A stretch of DNA of 64,000 nucleotides, taken from positions 13,570,218-13,634,217 of the forward strand of contig CM046327.1 of the NCBI GenBank assembly GCA_025403435.1, read 5' to 3'. Below the pieces are notes generated by a model. The model saw nothing but the letters and a program-made list of their open reading frames with translations. It ran no database searches and was not told the DNA's origin. A program made the position numbers and the translations under genes. Origin of the DNA: Artocarpus heterophyllus. Lineage: Eukaryota; Streptophyta; Magnoliopsida; Rosales; Moraceae. This document shows, in pieces, positions 1 to 12,900 of this stretch; position 1 is the first letter of the stretch, and every line of letters begins with the position of its first letter.

Positions 1-18
1 CATAAACTTTTATAAGTT

Positions 19-2277
19 TGTAACTCCCCTAAGTGGGAGTTAACAGTTTTTAATAAATAATTTAAAAGTCAAAATCAGAAATAAAACTTTAAAAATAAAG
101 TTGTTTGGGACTTAAATAAAATCCCTCAAAATCAAAATAAAAATATAAATAATTAAACCATAGTTTAATGTAGTATCTTAAATTTAATAATATAAAACTA
201 TCATCATCATTCCAACCCTCGACACAATCTTAATACAGTCAGAGAAAGTAACATGCGATGCTTACCTTATAATGAAGGACATTCTTTAACAAATGAAGCA
301 ATTCCAATGTAATACCACTGCATAGCTTTCTCAACTATGTTTCTTATTGCCACCTCATACATTGTGAGTCCTGAAAGGATGAAAATATAGGGGGATGAGC
401 GACAACATGCTCAGTAAAAAAATCCATTACTCACCTTTAGGTTTTTATCATTGCCAAATTAAAACCTGCATGGTTAGTTAGGTCTCAATATTATTCATCA
501 ATATTATCATGTTTAATTTCAGTGAATATCTTATGATCATTCTTACTAAGTTCCATACATATAAATATACATATTAATTTAGGATTCAATTATGCTCATC
601 TATATCCACTGTGCAATAGAATATCATATCACTCAACTCAACGAAACTTGAATGGACGCGCTTGACTACCCTCCAATCATTCCAAGGGTGTCTAATGAGG
701 GGACATTTAGCCTCGAATCCTCACCAAGTCGATTCCTGTACAGTGTGTCTTAGGACTTTCGACCTAAGAGAGCGATGTCGCCTCCCCCTTATTTTACCTT
801 TTAGGGTATTCTTACCCAATGACGTAACCGCTACTCTCTTCACGTTTAACCATTCCTCTATAATCATTCATTATTTATAGAGTCATTTTTTCTTAATCAC
901 GCTTTTCAATTTACAACAACATATATCGAATCAATATATTCCTCTTTGTATAATACATGATGAGTTCATGTCAAAGTCTCATATGTGATACTCATATAAT
1001 AGCAGTTCAACATATATATCTCGCAGTAAAACAACTAATTTTAATTCCATAAAAACCTCACAACATATAAGTAATAGAATCTCTACCTCTTTGCGAATAC
1101 TATGCTAATAACTTCGAGCTCATAATGCCAAGTTTACCATATAAGCTCCAAGTACTTCATTATTCTACGACATATAAAATAGCCATACTTTAACTTAATT
1201 CTTATTTTATAATCACGTTAATTTATCATCTATTCTTATTAGTGTGCTATAATCATTTATATGAAATCCTTGGAACATTTTGTAACACAAAATGATGAAA
1301 AAAATATGAGTTTGGACTGCCTGATTGGCCTAGCTATCAACGTTTTCGGCCTTCCAAACAAAATTGCTATTTTTGGACCCTCTACCAACTTGTCGATCTC
1401 AAAGTTTGGCCTGTTGGTACTGTCCAGCCTTCTGCCTGTTGAATTGTTGAGTTTGGCTTGCCAAACCTGTCAGCTGTCGGCCTACCAATTCTGCTTAGTA
1501 CGGTCAACCACACTATACTATACATAGTCGACCGCGACCCTCCAAAACTAGGTTTTACCCAGTTTGTCCCAAAGTGGACAGATTTATTTTCAAAACAAAT
1601 TTTCTGCTTCAAATTAGTTTTTAATGCATAAAACTCGTCTAAAACACTTTGAAAACATACTAAGATATAGATAAACAAACTTCTTTAAATTTCCATACTC
1701 AAGTCACAATTTTTATACAAAAATACAACTTAGAACCAAGATTAAAATTTTTAGAAATCTAACCTCAAAACTTAGCTCAAAACTATGATTCAATCTTGAA
1801 AAGTTTAAATCTCCTTGACCCTTGAGTTTGTGAGAAGTTGTTTGTGAAGATTTATGAGAAAATAACTTGAAAATCTAGAAGAATGTTTGAGCACTTCCTT
1901 TGGCCTTCCTCTAGTTTGTTTCACCATGGAAGAGGAAAAGAAGAAAGGAAGAAGAAGGAAAGAGAGAAGAGCAGGGAGAGACATGAGAAAGAGAGAGACT
2001 GATCTGAGTGAAATAATTGAGGGAGGCAGGTTTGATGAGAATGAGTCTCCTCCGAAGACTTTTAGACATATAATGCCAAATGCCATTTTCGTAATTAATT
2101 AGAAGTTCTAAGGACATTTTGGTAAATATACTAAATAGGTATAGGAAATTTAAGGAAATCTAAAAATAGGTAGAAATAAATATTGTGAAATAGATTTTAA
2201 ATAAAATAAATTTTAATTGACACATTAATAATTAATTTAATTACCAAAATCCTATTAGAAAAATAAAGGGTGTCACA
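19..2277 (+). mobile_element. Solo LTR, family A, older copy (probable Ty3/gypsy)
   Basis: The segment begins TGTAACTCCCC and ends GGGTGTCACA, the TG...CA termini of a plant LTR. It aligns along most of its length with 58113-60088, including the starts and ends and long internal blocks such as ATTCCTGTACAGTGTGT (733-749 here). The 5 bp before it (14-18, AAGTT) and after it (2278-2282, AAGTA) differ at one base, consistent with a decayed target-site duplication. No internal coding region or partner LTR adjoins it, so it is read as a solo LTR. It is 2259 bp, about 280 bp longer than the other copy, mainly through a segment around 1240-1600 that the other lacks. Short open frames inside (for example 1887-2102) are not conserved and are not called genes. 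The gypsy assignment is inference from the termini. Confidence 0.8.
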
Positions 2278-3662
2278 AAGTATGGTATAGATAAACACAA
2301 CTTTTAAAAGTGTGGCATAACATATAATTTTCTCTTTTTTTTTTTATGGGACCCATTTAAGCTTTTTTAAAATATGGCTCTATGTATTTAGCAAAAAGCT
2401 ATAGCTTTTGCTTCTCATCTTCTAATATCTAAAAGCACAAGCAAAATTTATGCCAAGCGGGCTTTATATCATTTGAAGATTAAAAAAAAAAGATTTAATG
2501 TGTCTAATAAAGAAAAAAATAACGATAAAAATAAAATTACAACAAAATCAAAGAAATGTTGTTAATAAAATGCAACATTAAAACCCATTTCTCTTTAAAA
2601 AAACATTAAAGTAACAATAATAAAAAAATACAACATTGAAACTTGAGTACATGAAATCTCTTCTATTTGTGGTATTAGATCTAATTTGAATATATAAATC
2701 TGATAAGATAAAAAACCAAGCATAGAATTTTTAAATAAACACAAAAAAAAGGTAGAAAAAGATAAATATCCCTCTAATACTACTAAAATTAAAGCCTTTT
2801 AATGGCTATTTTTTTCTCCCTCTATTTTTGAATGACTTTTTTTTTTTTTGCTTTGCTCTCATATATGTTTTTTCCTTTGTTGCAAACTTGTAGACAAAAA
2901 AATATTGAAGAGAGAGTAGCAGTGTGTAGAGCTTCATTTCCTTGATTACACCAGCAAAAATCGTGCAAGTGGGTGCTTTTAAAGCGTATGGACATAAAGC
3001 GCTGCGACTTTGGCGTATTGCAGCGCACGACTGCTGTGGCAAAGCACAACTGGGCAAAGCATGTGAGCGTACGTGAATGGAGTGGAACGTGGAGCAGTGG
3101 ATCTCTAGCAGTTGTCAGCACTAAAGCACATACGCGATCTAGGACTTGCTCGATCTGATCCAACGGTTCAGTTTGTGCATGGGCTGGCATGTTTCTTGCT
3201 TCGGATGGTAGGGTTTGGAGCCATTTCAATTTTAAATTTTAGGTCTTTTTGAACTATTTGAACTCCAAATTGCCATAATTACCCATGTCATGTCTTTATT
3301 TTTTTTAATTTAATATGGGAGATGTAAACTCTTCACCTTATGGTAGAGTCGAATGTGAATTTACTGTTTTGTTATACCTGCAACCATATGCCATGACTTA
3401 ATTTACCTACACAATTTAAGGAACAAATAATTAACTAGGAGAGAAAATTAAAAATAAATAAAATCAAATTAATTAAAATAAAAAGGTATAATAAAACTAC
3501 AACAAAATTTAATAAGATGAAATTAAAATCTTAATAACATAGCTAATTTAAATTCCAAAAAGATGTTAAAATAATCCTATTCTATTCTATTGAGTTATCA
3601 GTAGTGCCATATCAATGAAAATAGAGAACACGTCATTTTAAAGCGCGAGGAAGCTTACAAGG
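2278..3662. other. Intergenic, no gene seen
   Basis: AT-rich non-coding DNA. The first 55 bases (2281-2334) are a partial copy of dispersed repeat family X. Around 2960-3210 the composition turns GC-richer and a 135-codon frame lies on the minus strand (2822-3229). That frame runs into lysine-rich low-complexity sequence and resembles no family I recognise, so it is not called as a gene. Confidence 0.5.
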
Positions 3663-4020
3663 CATTTGGTATGTAGGTTTTAGGCGGTTCAAACTATGCA
3701 AGCGTTTTAAACAGGCTTTTGGTTGAGTAATAACTGAGGCTATTTTAAATCATGGAAGTGATTTTAAAACAGCTTAAACACCAAAATCCAAATTTGCCTC
3801 TTTAAGTTCTCACGGTTTGAACCGTTTTCCACAGTAAAAACCATTACATTATCGTTTTCTTTTCATAAACTATATTGTTACAAACATTAGTTCTCGTTTT
3901 AAACTTGATATTCTCATATAAAACTTTTACGTTTTAAACGCAAATTCAAAGCCATAGTTTAAACACACAGTTCAAACTATAAAGTTTTAAATCACATCAT
4001 TTCAAACCTTGTACCAAACG
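3663..4020. mobile_element. MITE-like element, family Z
   Basis: Imperfect terminal inverted repeats bound this segment: CATTTGGTATGTAGGTTT at 3663-3680 and CAAACCTTGTACCAAACG at 4003-4020. Its 3' half, with repeated GTTTAAAC/TTTTAAAC motifs, is similar to 30400-30628, which ends in a related ATACCAAACG. It is about 358 bp with no coding capacity, as expected of a non-autonomous DNA transposon. I did not find a convincing target-site duplication, so the superfamily is unassigned. Confidence 0.55.
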
Positions 4021-4755
4021 AATCATTATTCAGCCTCCTTATTTCTAATTACGTCTTGACCTTCATTTCACTTAAACACGCACACAGACAAAATATAAGG
4101 GAATCGGTTTTGTACCGCCGTCATCGACTTGTAATTGGCTGGCAAGCAACAAGCTGTCGGCAAGCTCGAGCACTTGTTTAGTGCCGATGTTGATCGATTT
4201 ATTGCATAATTTCATTATCCTTTGAAATATTAGAAGGAAAAGTGCCAATAAATAATAACACATGATTCTTAGTGTCTTAAGAAATAATTTATACATGGTT
4301 CTTAGTGTCTAAGAAATAATTCAACGTAAAATGTCAATAAGTCTAGATTTGTTGTCTCATTTTTCTGTCTTATTGGCTATCCCACCTACTATTTATTCTA
4401 ACACATCATTTAAACTTGAGAATATAAATACATAAACAAAACCTAAATATTAAACGTTGTTAAGCAATTCACTTAGGTGTTAAAATTTAATTAAGGGGAT
4501 AGGCAAGAGAACATAAACATGTGACAACAGATTGATTCAATGTTAATAAAACAAAAATACAAGATTTCCTAGTGCCCAATCAAATAATTTAGAGATCAAT
4601 GCCAATATATCTTTAATTGATGATAATTTGACCCTGAATGCAATGCGTTAATATTCGTACACTTTGAGAAGTCAATTAACAACAATTAATCCCTCTCCCA
4701 CATCTATTTATTTGCATCAGATAATATCATTATATTATTCAGTAGTAGCATAAAC

Positions 4756-4787
<32 letters not shown>

Positions 4788-7058
4788 CTGAGAATAGTAT
4801 ACACCAGTTCTAATCATACAGCAAACTCAAAAAGATGTTTACAGGTGCAGTACCCATAACAAGACAAAACCAATGTAATGTTTTCTTTGATTTCCTCTAA
4901 AATGAAGCTGCTTATTAAGAGGTTGAATATGGGGATTAGAGTCCAACGTCTCAAAAGACATAATTGTGAAATAATTGATAAGTTAAAAGCAAAAGATGAC
5001 CTAACTCGTTACCTAACCACACTAGTTAGAAAAATCTAAAGATCCAAATCAAATATTAATTCACTTTCTTGCACAAAGTGGACTATTTTTATAATGCCTC
5101 AAGTTATGTTGCTAATCACTCCAAAAAAAAAAAAGTTTACGTTGCTAATTATGTTATCTTACTCTCCGAGCTTTAAAACGTACCCCTTAACCTCAATCAA
5201 TTAGCAAATAACGCCCTTTTAACCAATTCCGTTAGTTTTTTTTTGGTCATTTTTTGCTGATATGGCGAGGAAACATAGTTGGAAAATAAATGGGCTCATG
5301 AATGCCCTACCCTCCATATTAGAGCACAAGATCACATTGCCATTTTCCCTCCATGGTCCATAGCTTGCTCATTTTCGTCTGTTGAAGGAGATTTCCAAAA
5401 ATAGGCCTCTGGTAAGTTTACTTATATATGTTAGGAGGAATTAGAATTGAGGATGTGGGCTGTTTTTAGCTGATCCTGAGTACAGTTTGTTAGAGTTAGT
5501 TGGGAAGTTAGTGAGGAAGATTTGTGCTAATTAGGGAAGTATGGGAAACTTAGTTAGAGAGGCAGGTAATTGGTGGGAAAATACTTGGCTAAGCTGATCT
5601 TCCTCAAGAGTAATGCTTCAAGTAATTTTTTAGGTAATTAGGAATTTAATTAGCGTTTTTTTGGGCCTAAACAACATGCTTATTCCAAATCCTACCAAAA
5701 CAACATCAATCCCTTCCTCCACACCATTGCCTACAACCACATTAGCGTAAAATGAAGAAAAACTAATGGAATCAGACGGAAGGGTTTTATTTGTTAATGG
5801 GACTAAGTTTTGGGATTTTGAATGATGCATTTTAATTTTCGGGTCTTAAGGTGATAGTAAGGCATAATTTGGGGCATTTTTAAAAACATGCATAACAATT
5901 GTTGTAGTGTACACGTGGTTTCTTAGGTGAGAGCTGTGGAGGATTGAAAAGGCCAAACCATAGGAAAACAACATATTCATTGATCATTGCTAAATGATTT
6001 TGAGGAACTAGGGCATATAACTTAACTGGCTAGAAACTCCAAATAAAAGAAGACAAATGGAGCGAAAACAACAAGAGATCAGTTTTTTTCCTGAGTGGGG
6101 AAAATTAAATGGGCAAAAAAGAAAAGGAAAAAAAAAAGGTTGAGTGATCTTATTTGAATTATTTGGAAGTCGGCAAAAATATAAGAAGAATATTTATCGC
6201 AAAAAGAAAGGAGAGAGAGAGAGAATATGATACCATTATAATGTGAAACAATGAAAAAAAGTTAAAAGCTTGGCAAGGAAAAATGGGTCCTAAAACGACA
6301 AAAAACTTTTGGAAAAATCTAATGAACATAGGACTCCATTGGAGTGCTAAACTTTTCCTTGTATAAGCAATCCCCTGGCCGTCTTCTGCACGACAGCCGG
6401 ACTGTATCGCGTCCATCCATCGTTTATTTCTTTCCCTTCAAATTTGAAATATGCAATTTTATTCAGCATTAATATATATATATTTTTGTCTTTTGCTAAC
6501 TTTTTCGCAATGAAAGGACACTAGAATAAAGTAGAAATGAATTAAGAATTTCATGGATATTGGAACTTTTCTGTCTCTATTTCTTTTTTTCTTTTTTCGT
6601 TGCTGATATTTCCATTTCTTCTTTCCTTTTATATTTCTTCTTTTCTCTAGTCAGTCGTCCATGGCCCCATTCTTTTTGATGTCCCATCTACCAAAAATAA
6701 TGCAAAAAGTTTTACCTTAGTAAATCTTACCCTTGCCTGGATTAAAAAAAAAGGTTGGGACTCAATATTAGCCACGCATGTTTTTGAATACTAAATCTGG
6801 GTAAAATAACAATAAAATATACAAAATTGACAGCAGCCGATGTAAATCTAATAATAGAACAAAACACTACTGATAGATTTCTTTTTTTTTTTTATAATTA
6901 TCTAAAAAATTATAAATGCATTGGTTGAAATTCAAACTCTCTCAAGCAAACTTCGTTAGATCTTCACATTATATTCTGTCTAATATTCATCTTCTTTCTT
7001 CTAAGGATGATTTTTTTTTTATTTACCAATTCATTCTATTTTATAATTATACGTCATG

Positions 7059-7097
<39 letters not shown>

Positions 7098-7482
7098 TCC
7101 TTGTTGCAAGCTCTGAGGTTCATCAAAAGTGACATAATCGTTAGATTATTCTAGATATATACTGCTTGGGTTGAGATTTGTGCATTGCGGGTGAAGATCG
7201 TTAAATAATCATATCATCAATAGATGCTAAAGTCTGAAGATGCAGCCCTCCTATAGCGGCCACCTTATAATAAGGCTGCTTACTCAAAAGCCAAGCCATG
7301 GCGCTAAAGAAGTTTTTGTTCACCGGTTCAAATTAAAATTTAAATTTTTTTAAATTTTTATAAAAGAAAAGGTCGTAATAAAATTAGATTTAATCAAAAT
7401 TTTTTAGTTTCTATCTATTTAAATTTTTTGATTTTTTTTAGTAATCATTCACAAAAGTCTCACTTGAAAAAAAAAACAATTA
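4021..7482. other. Intergenic, no gene seen
   Basis: AT-rich DNA without a convincing gene. It contains a T tract at 4762-4787 and a TA microsatellite at about 7069-7092. A segment at about 5172-5890 has loosely inverted ends (TTTAAAACGTACCCC and, on the other strand, TTTAAAAATGCCCC), which may mark a decayed fold-back element. The minus-strand frame at 6159-6416 starts in a short GC-richer stretch but has no recognisable domain. Confidence 0.5.
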
Positions 7483-7600
7483 GCCCGTTTAGTTCACAAG
7501 TTTAAACATAAAGTCTAAACAAAAATTTAAATTTTTATAAAAAAAATATTTTAATAAAATGATTCGAACCATAATTCAACGTTACGAAACAAACAAACAG
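7483..7600. repeat. Degenerate MITE-like fragment, CCCGTTT family
   Basis: It begins AGCCCGTTTAGTTC and ends near GAAACAAACAAAC, mirroring the better preserved element at 10165-10286. The interior shares the ATTTAAATTTTT and AAATGATTC motifs with that copy. It is degenerate at both ends. Confidence 0.4.
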
Positions 7601-8352
7601 ACAAATGTCCCTGTCTGTGTGTGAGAGAGATTAGAAAATAGTGCATGTGACACGCGTTAATGAATGATATGAAAATTATTACACGATGTTGAAGGCACAG
7701 AGTTCTGGGCAGAAAATTTGGTCACTGCAATAAAAGCAGGCAAAAGATAAAAGATACCAAAGTCCACGACGTAGGTAAAGGAAAACTTCGACTTGGTTTT
7801 ATGATAATAATATGGTATGCATTAATATAGTCTAGACAACCCACATGATATCTCTAATTTAATGTTGTTGTCTTGTTCTTCTTTCTTTGACTTCATTCGT
7901 TGTTTGTGGAACAAAGACCACCCCGTCATGTCACATTGTCACTTTGAAAAATACAGAGAAAACACATATTTTTTAAATTTAATTCGCATAAAGACAAAAG
8001 TTCCTCTTCAGGCTAAAAACAAAAACAAAAACAAAATTCTCAAAATATTGGCGTTCGATTATTATTTAAACAAGCAAATACGTGCCGATGAGTTTTTTGT
8101 GCACTTAATTACTATTTTAAGAATAATAAGCAGGAACTTTCTACTTGTTTTTTTACTACGGAAAAAAAATTATTGTCTTAATGGTCAGATTAATTTTTCG
8201 TTAGTTTGATTTATGAGTGTGCAAAGACGAATTCAAAGAATGCTATGCTTAAACCTTTTCCCTCTTTTTTCACTAATTTGACACATGTATTTATATTTGA
8301 TGCCCTTATAAAAAAATAATTTAATTTTATTCATCATAAGAGATTAAGAAAT
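7601..8352. other. Intergenic, no gene seen
   Basis: AT-rich sequence. The 115-codon open frame at 7862-8209 is low-complexity and lysine/asparagine-rich with no recognisable domain, so I see no gene here. Confidence 0.4.
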
Positions 8353-8524
8353 TAGAGGAATTTTTATAAATATCATTTTTTAAGATTTATTTTTTTGTAA
8401 ATGCCGTACATGTTTATTTGTGACATAACTTAACATGTAATATGAATGATAGTGTGATAAACTTTTTAATTGTGGTATAAATAAACATAATTTTTAAAAG
8501 TATGACATAACATGTAATTTTATC
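8353..8524 (+). repeat. Dispersed repeat family X, full-length copy
   Basis: About 170 bp ending in ACATAACATGTAATTTT. It shares AACATGTAATATGA.TGATAGTGTG with 39135-39271, and on the opposite strand matches 14281-14440 and 23987-24158. No terminal inverted repeat, coding capacity or tRNA-like head is visible. See the corresponding finding. Confidence 0.6.
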
Positions 8525-9792
8525 AAGAAACTATCACTTTTAATTAACCAAAGCCCAACTAATATCCCTAACTATTTTAGCAAGATCAACTCCCCTATTT
8601 ATTTATTTATTTTTATATTTTTTCTCTGGTGCATATATCCACTTTTTTTTAAGTACACAATATAAAACTCCTTAGAAAGAATATCAAAATTCTTTATCAT
8701 ATTGGTTTTAGAGAGGAGAAATGCATCCTGGGAAAATAATTAATTAAACATGATTGTGATATGTCTATAAGATTTTATTATCTTGTTATCGTTTGTCATT
8801 CTTTTTTGTGCATTACTATTAAAAATAAATGACTTCTTTATCTAAGATATAGATGAAAATATGTGGGATCGACTCAAAAGAACGAAATTATTCTCAAACA
8901 AAAGCAAATATTGATAAGGGAAGAGGTAAATTTGGTAGAACCTTGCAATTAAAGCAGCTTTGTTTTTAGCAAAAGTCATTAATTCTCTCAAATGTATGTA
9001 TACATTAAACTTGAGTACGGTATTCTTTTTTAATCATATAAGTTTTGTTCCAGCGAGCAGTTCTTATTCGGAAAAAGAGATAATGGTGATCTTGCTCAAA
9101 AAGAAATAATTAAGACAATAATTATTTTTAAATTTTCTTAATAATATGTTGTAGATCTCTACTCCTGACCAAATTTCACAGCTTTGTTACCGTGAGGGTC
9201 AGCATTAAAAATTTGCAATACGTGACAAAAAATTGCTCTTATTCATAAATCAATAGTTGAAAAATTAATCTAATGCTTAAAACAATACTACTTGCATGAT
9301 TGATAAGGACATTTTTTAAAGTAGAAATTTTTATGTACACGTTTGTGTACATACATATAATATACATATACACATATACACAGCAAAAAAGATAGATGGC
9401 CATTTCATCCCATGAGAAACCTAGAAGAATGTCCCTCTAGTGGGGAAGCATAATAATTTATGTAATTTTCTAAGCATTTTTTAATTTTTTTAATTCAAGT
9501 TAACTAGGGGGGACAGAGCTCCAAGAGAATAATGTAAAAATAAAAATGTTGACGTGCATATTTTAATCTCTCTCTGCTTCTTTCTTCTCCTCCAATTAAC
9601 ATTCACTTTTAACAACATAGTCACGAGTATGTACCTAACTAATCTAAAACGTGAAGCATATTCACAACCTCGGTTCTTTTTTATTTTTTTGAGGAAACAA
9701 CTTGGCTCTTTTACTTCATATATATTGATTACAAACTATTTTTGCCGTCGAAAAATGTTACAAACTTTTTTACCACAAGAAAAATGAATAAA
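8525..9792. other. Intergenic, no gene seen
   Basis: AT-rich DNA with no promoter-gene arrangement or repeat that I can recognise. The frame at 9554-9787 is low-complexity. Confidence 0.4.
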
Positions 9793-9947
9793 GGGTGTTC
9801 GGTTGAGTGATCATAAACTTAGTTATAAATAGTGTAAAGCTTTCATATGTTATCGCAACAATAAAAAATTACTACAGTGTAAAGCTTTCACATGCTACAG
9901 TAAAAATAGTTCTAACCAATGGTTCTCACCATCCTTTCAAATACTCT
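9793..9947. repeat. Dispersed repeat family Y copy (MITE-like)
   Basis: It carries two direct copies of a motif like GTGTAAAGCTTTCACATGCT about 50 bp apart, followed by GGTTCTCACCATCCTTTCAAA. The best related copy is 40516-40668, which shares the motif order and carries TGTTTGG/CCAAACA ends. Confidence 0.55.
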
Positions 9948-10164
9948 AAAAATATTGCTCAAAAAAGGCACATAAGTCCCGTTTAGTATTATTTTAAGGT
10001 TTTTAAAAATATTTTTACATATTTTTTAAGATAAAAATTTTAAAAATATTTTTAGTATAATTTTTTTAAAAAATTTATTTTCTAAAATAAAATTATTTGT
10101 ACCTGTTTTAAAAACACTAAACCCGAGTATTTGACTGTTGCTTTTAAAGCTTGGTGATATTTTT

Positions 10165-10286
10165 AAAGCCCGTTTGGTTCGAGTATTTGAATAGAGTATT
10201 TGAATGAAGATTTAAATTTTTGTGAGAGAAAATACTGTAGCAAAATGATTCAAACTGTGATTTAAACAGTGAAACAAACGGGCTTT
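10165..10286. mobile_element. MITE with 16-bp terminal inverted repeats
   Basis: The 122-bp segment starts AAAGCCCGTTTGGTTC and ends GAAACAAACGGGCTTT. These are inverted repeats with a single mismatch, and their inner sequences (TTTGAAT, TTTAAAC) continue partly inverted. There is no coding capacity. GCCCGTTTGG-type ends are common among short plant non-autonomous elements. The target-site duplication is ambiguous because of flanking T and A runs. Confidence 0.65.
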
Positions 10287-12399
10287 TATTCTTCAACGGA
10301 TCATGCAAAAGAAAAAAGATAAAAGATGTGAAAGAGAAACATATGAGTCCAAAAATTTCCCTACAAAGCACTGTACTCGGATGTGAAAGAAAATGTCGTT
10401 TATCTATTATAATGTAAAAATTTAATATGTTACAGTGTAAAGTAAAAATATGATAAGTATAAAATTTTGATGTCCTACATAAAATTGTTTCAATTATTAG
10501 TTCTAACTATATTATTAAACACACTTATCAATTGAATTTTATGTTAATTGAGTTATCATATTTCATCAATAAAAAAACATGTCAATTAAAATATTTTAAT
10601 AAATAATTCTATGTACATAACTTTAATCTTAATTTTTGAGTATTAACTTACTTGGAAAATGAGTTGTCATTCTTGTATTGGTTGGTGTTTAAATAATGAA
10701 CACATCAATTAAAATTAAAAATTACATCTATTAATAAAAAATGACAATTTATTGTTACATAAGTTGGCACTTAAAAATTAAGATTAGAGTTGGTATCTAT
10801 AATACTACTTTATTTTAATTGATATGTTATGACATTATATAAGAGGGGAAAAAAAACAGAGACATTGTGATTCAAAATCCTGCTTAAATAATATCACGTT
10901 ATTAAGCTTTTAATATTCTTGTGTAGCAAATGTATGCGCACTTGCTTAGTGCAACATATACGGCCCTTTTCTTTTTTTCCAATTTCTACCAATAAATTAA
11001 AAGGAAAAAAATATTATCATTATTGTATAATGGTACGTACGTTTAACCTATAGCATCAACAAATTACGCAAGCGTTTTGATAAGATTTTAGATTTACTTA
11101 CGGATTTCAATGTAAACCAATTTAGAGAATGGAAATTGTTAGTGAGTTTGAAAATGTAGCTTAGACTTGAAGTTAAAACTTAAATATTATAGCATATAAA
11201 AGTTTTAACATATTTTTATGTTTTATATTATAGTATATGAGAATTTTATATTATAATAGTTGAGAGTTTGTTTAAGAAGTTACTTCAAACTTAAAGTTAA
11301 AATTTAAAAATTATAATATATATGTAAATGTTTTATACTATAACAAATTTTTAGTTTTTATTATAGCCTGTAAAAATTTTATACTATATAAACTCTAACC
11401 TTATTTTTTAACAAGCTTTCCAAACAAACTTTAAAACTAATAAGTTTTAACTTCGTGTCAAACAAAACCTATATATATGTGTGTATGAGAAAAGGATAAT
11501 GATATCAAAGCTAATTTAATTATTTAGCCCAAAAAAAAAGCTAATTTAATTAATTGGTGGTACCAAACCCCACATCTAGCAAGATAGAAAGGTCAATTAG
11601 TGCGAATTATTACGGAGAGTCGACAGAGGTGGGGACATTTGAGGTGATGTTGGATTGGAAAAAGCAAAAGGCAAAGGAGGACGTGACTCTACCTTTCATG
11701 CTCACAAATACACTCACTCACACAACTTTTTTGATTTTTTGATTTATTTTCCCCCTAAATCAACTTTTTTGAAAATTGAATGCAAATAAAGTGGAACAAA
11801 TTGACAACATTCCACGCTAGAACCACAACAAAGTTGTAAAGGTGGAATATTGGCAACGAAAAAACAAGCTCCTATGCATTTTTTTTTCCTCTTTCCTAGC
11901 TAACTTTGAAACTTTTACCAGTAAAAAAATGTTTAAAGACTTTGAACATCCCATCAAAAAGTAGAAATCATACAAACAGGATATGGTTATATATTCATTG
12001 TGGGGACAATTCTTTGGATATATTAGAGAGAATCTTGAACACGAACATGGGTTCCAACAACAAAACACTACATATATTTTATAGACTAGCAAAATGAAAT
12101 CTCATTATCTTACTTTAATTTATTATGAACACTATCTTTCATAGATTTAAGACCAAATAAAAAAAGAGCCTGACCATGACCAACGATATGATATATGAGT
12201 GCGTTGACATCAGTAGACAAGAAAGCCTAATCATCTTTTGCCGATGATGAAGGGAAAATGACTTGGAAAAAAGGGCAAAAAATGTTTACCACTAATCACT
12301 TTCTGGCGGAATAAGGCTCTCTGTCTTTTTCTTATTAAAGTTAAGAATTCGAGTCAGTCTCAACAGAGTTATCTAATAAGATGTTTGACTCTCAGTTAG
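10287..12399. other. Intergenic with degenerate family Y-like sequence
   Basis: No gene is supported. About 11150-11400 contains repeated ATTATAGCATATAAAAGTTT-type motifs resembling family Y repeats. The 62-codon frame at 11554-11742 looks briefly protein-like but is isolated, has no recognisable domain, and ends in a threonine-rich low-complexity tail. Confidence 0.4.
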
Positions 12400-12900
12400 A
12401 AAAGATTGTTTAAACTATTAAATAGTATAAAGTTTTCAATAGCTATAATAAAAAGTAAAAAGTTACTACAATATAAAACTCTCATATGTCATAATGTTTT
12501 TAACTAAAATTGATTTTAACTATACTTTTTAAATACTGTATAAATTTGACACTATATAGCTTAAATTATTTTATTTAGAAAGAAAAATAATTAAAAACTT
12601 TCTATTTGGGTATTCTTATTAATAGGACATAAGATTAATCCAATCATGTCAAAATTAATAACCATGCAAAGCTCATAAAACCTAGGAACTATTTTATGGT
12701 TTAGAACATAATTGTATTAATAGGATATTTAGAAGTTTTTGGTTGTGTTGGCAACTTTTTTAAGTATATAGTTGAAACTGTTAAAGTGTAAAGCTTTTAT
12801 ATATAGTGTAAAATAAAATTAAATTATAGTATAAAATAATCACATGTTATAATAATATTGTTCAATTTTTTAGTTTTAACTGTGTTGTTGAATGCATTCC
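12400..12900. repeat. Two degenerate family Y repeat copies
   Basis: At 12415-12510 and again at 12760-12880 the motifs AGTATAAAGTTTTC, AAAACTCTCATATG and GTGTAAAGCTTTTATAT recur. They match the paired motif of family Y copies at 9793 and 40516. Boundaries are uncertain. Confidence 0.4.

Noticed and set aside
2822..3229. 135-codon minus-strand frame
   Set aside because: The longest frame in the first 10 kb, but it has no domain, ends in poly-lysine from a T run, and has no promoter or splice support.
6159..6416. Minus-strand frame beginning MDAIQSGCRAEDGQG
   Set aside because: The start looks protein-like but soon becomes hydrophobic low-complexity; no family recognised and no gene structure.
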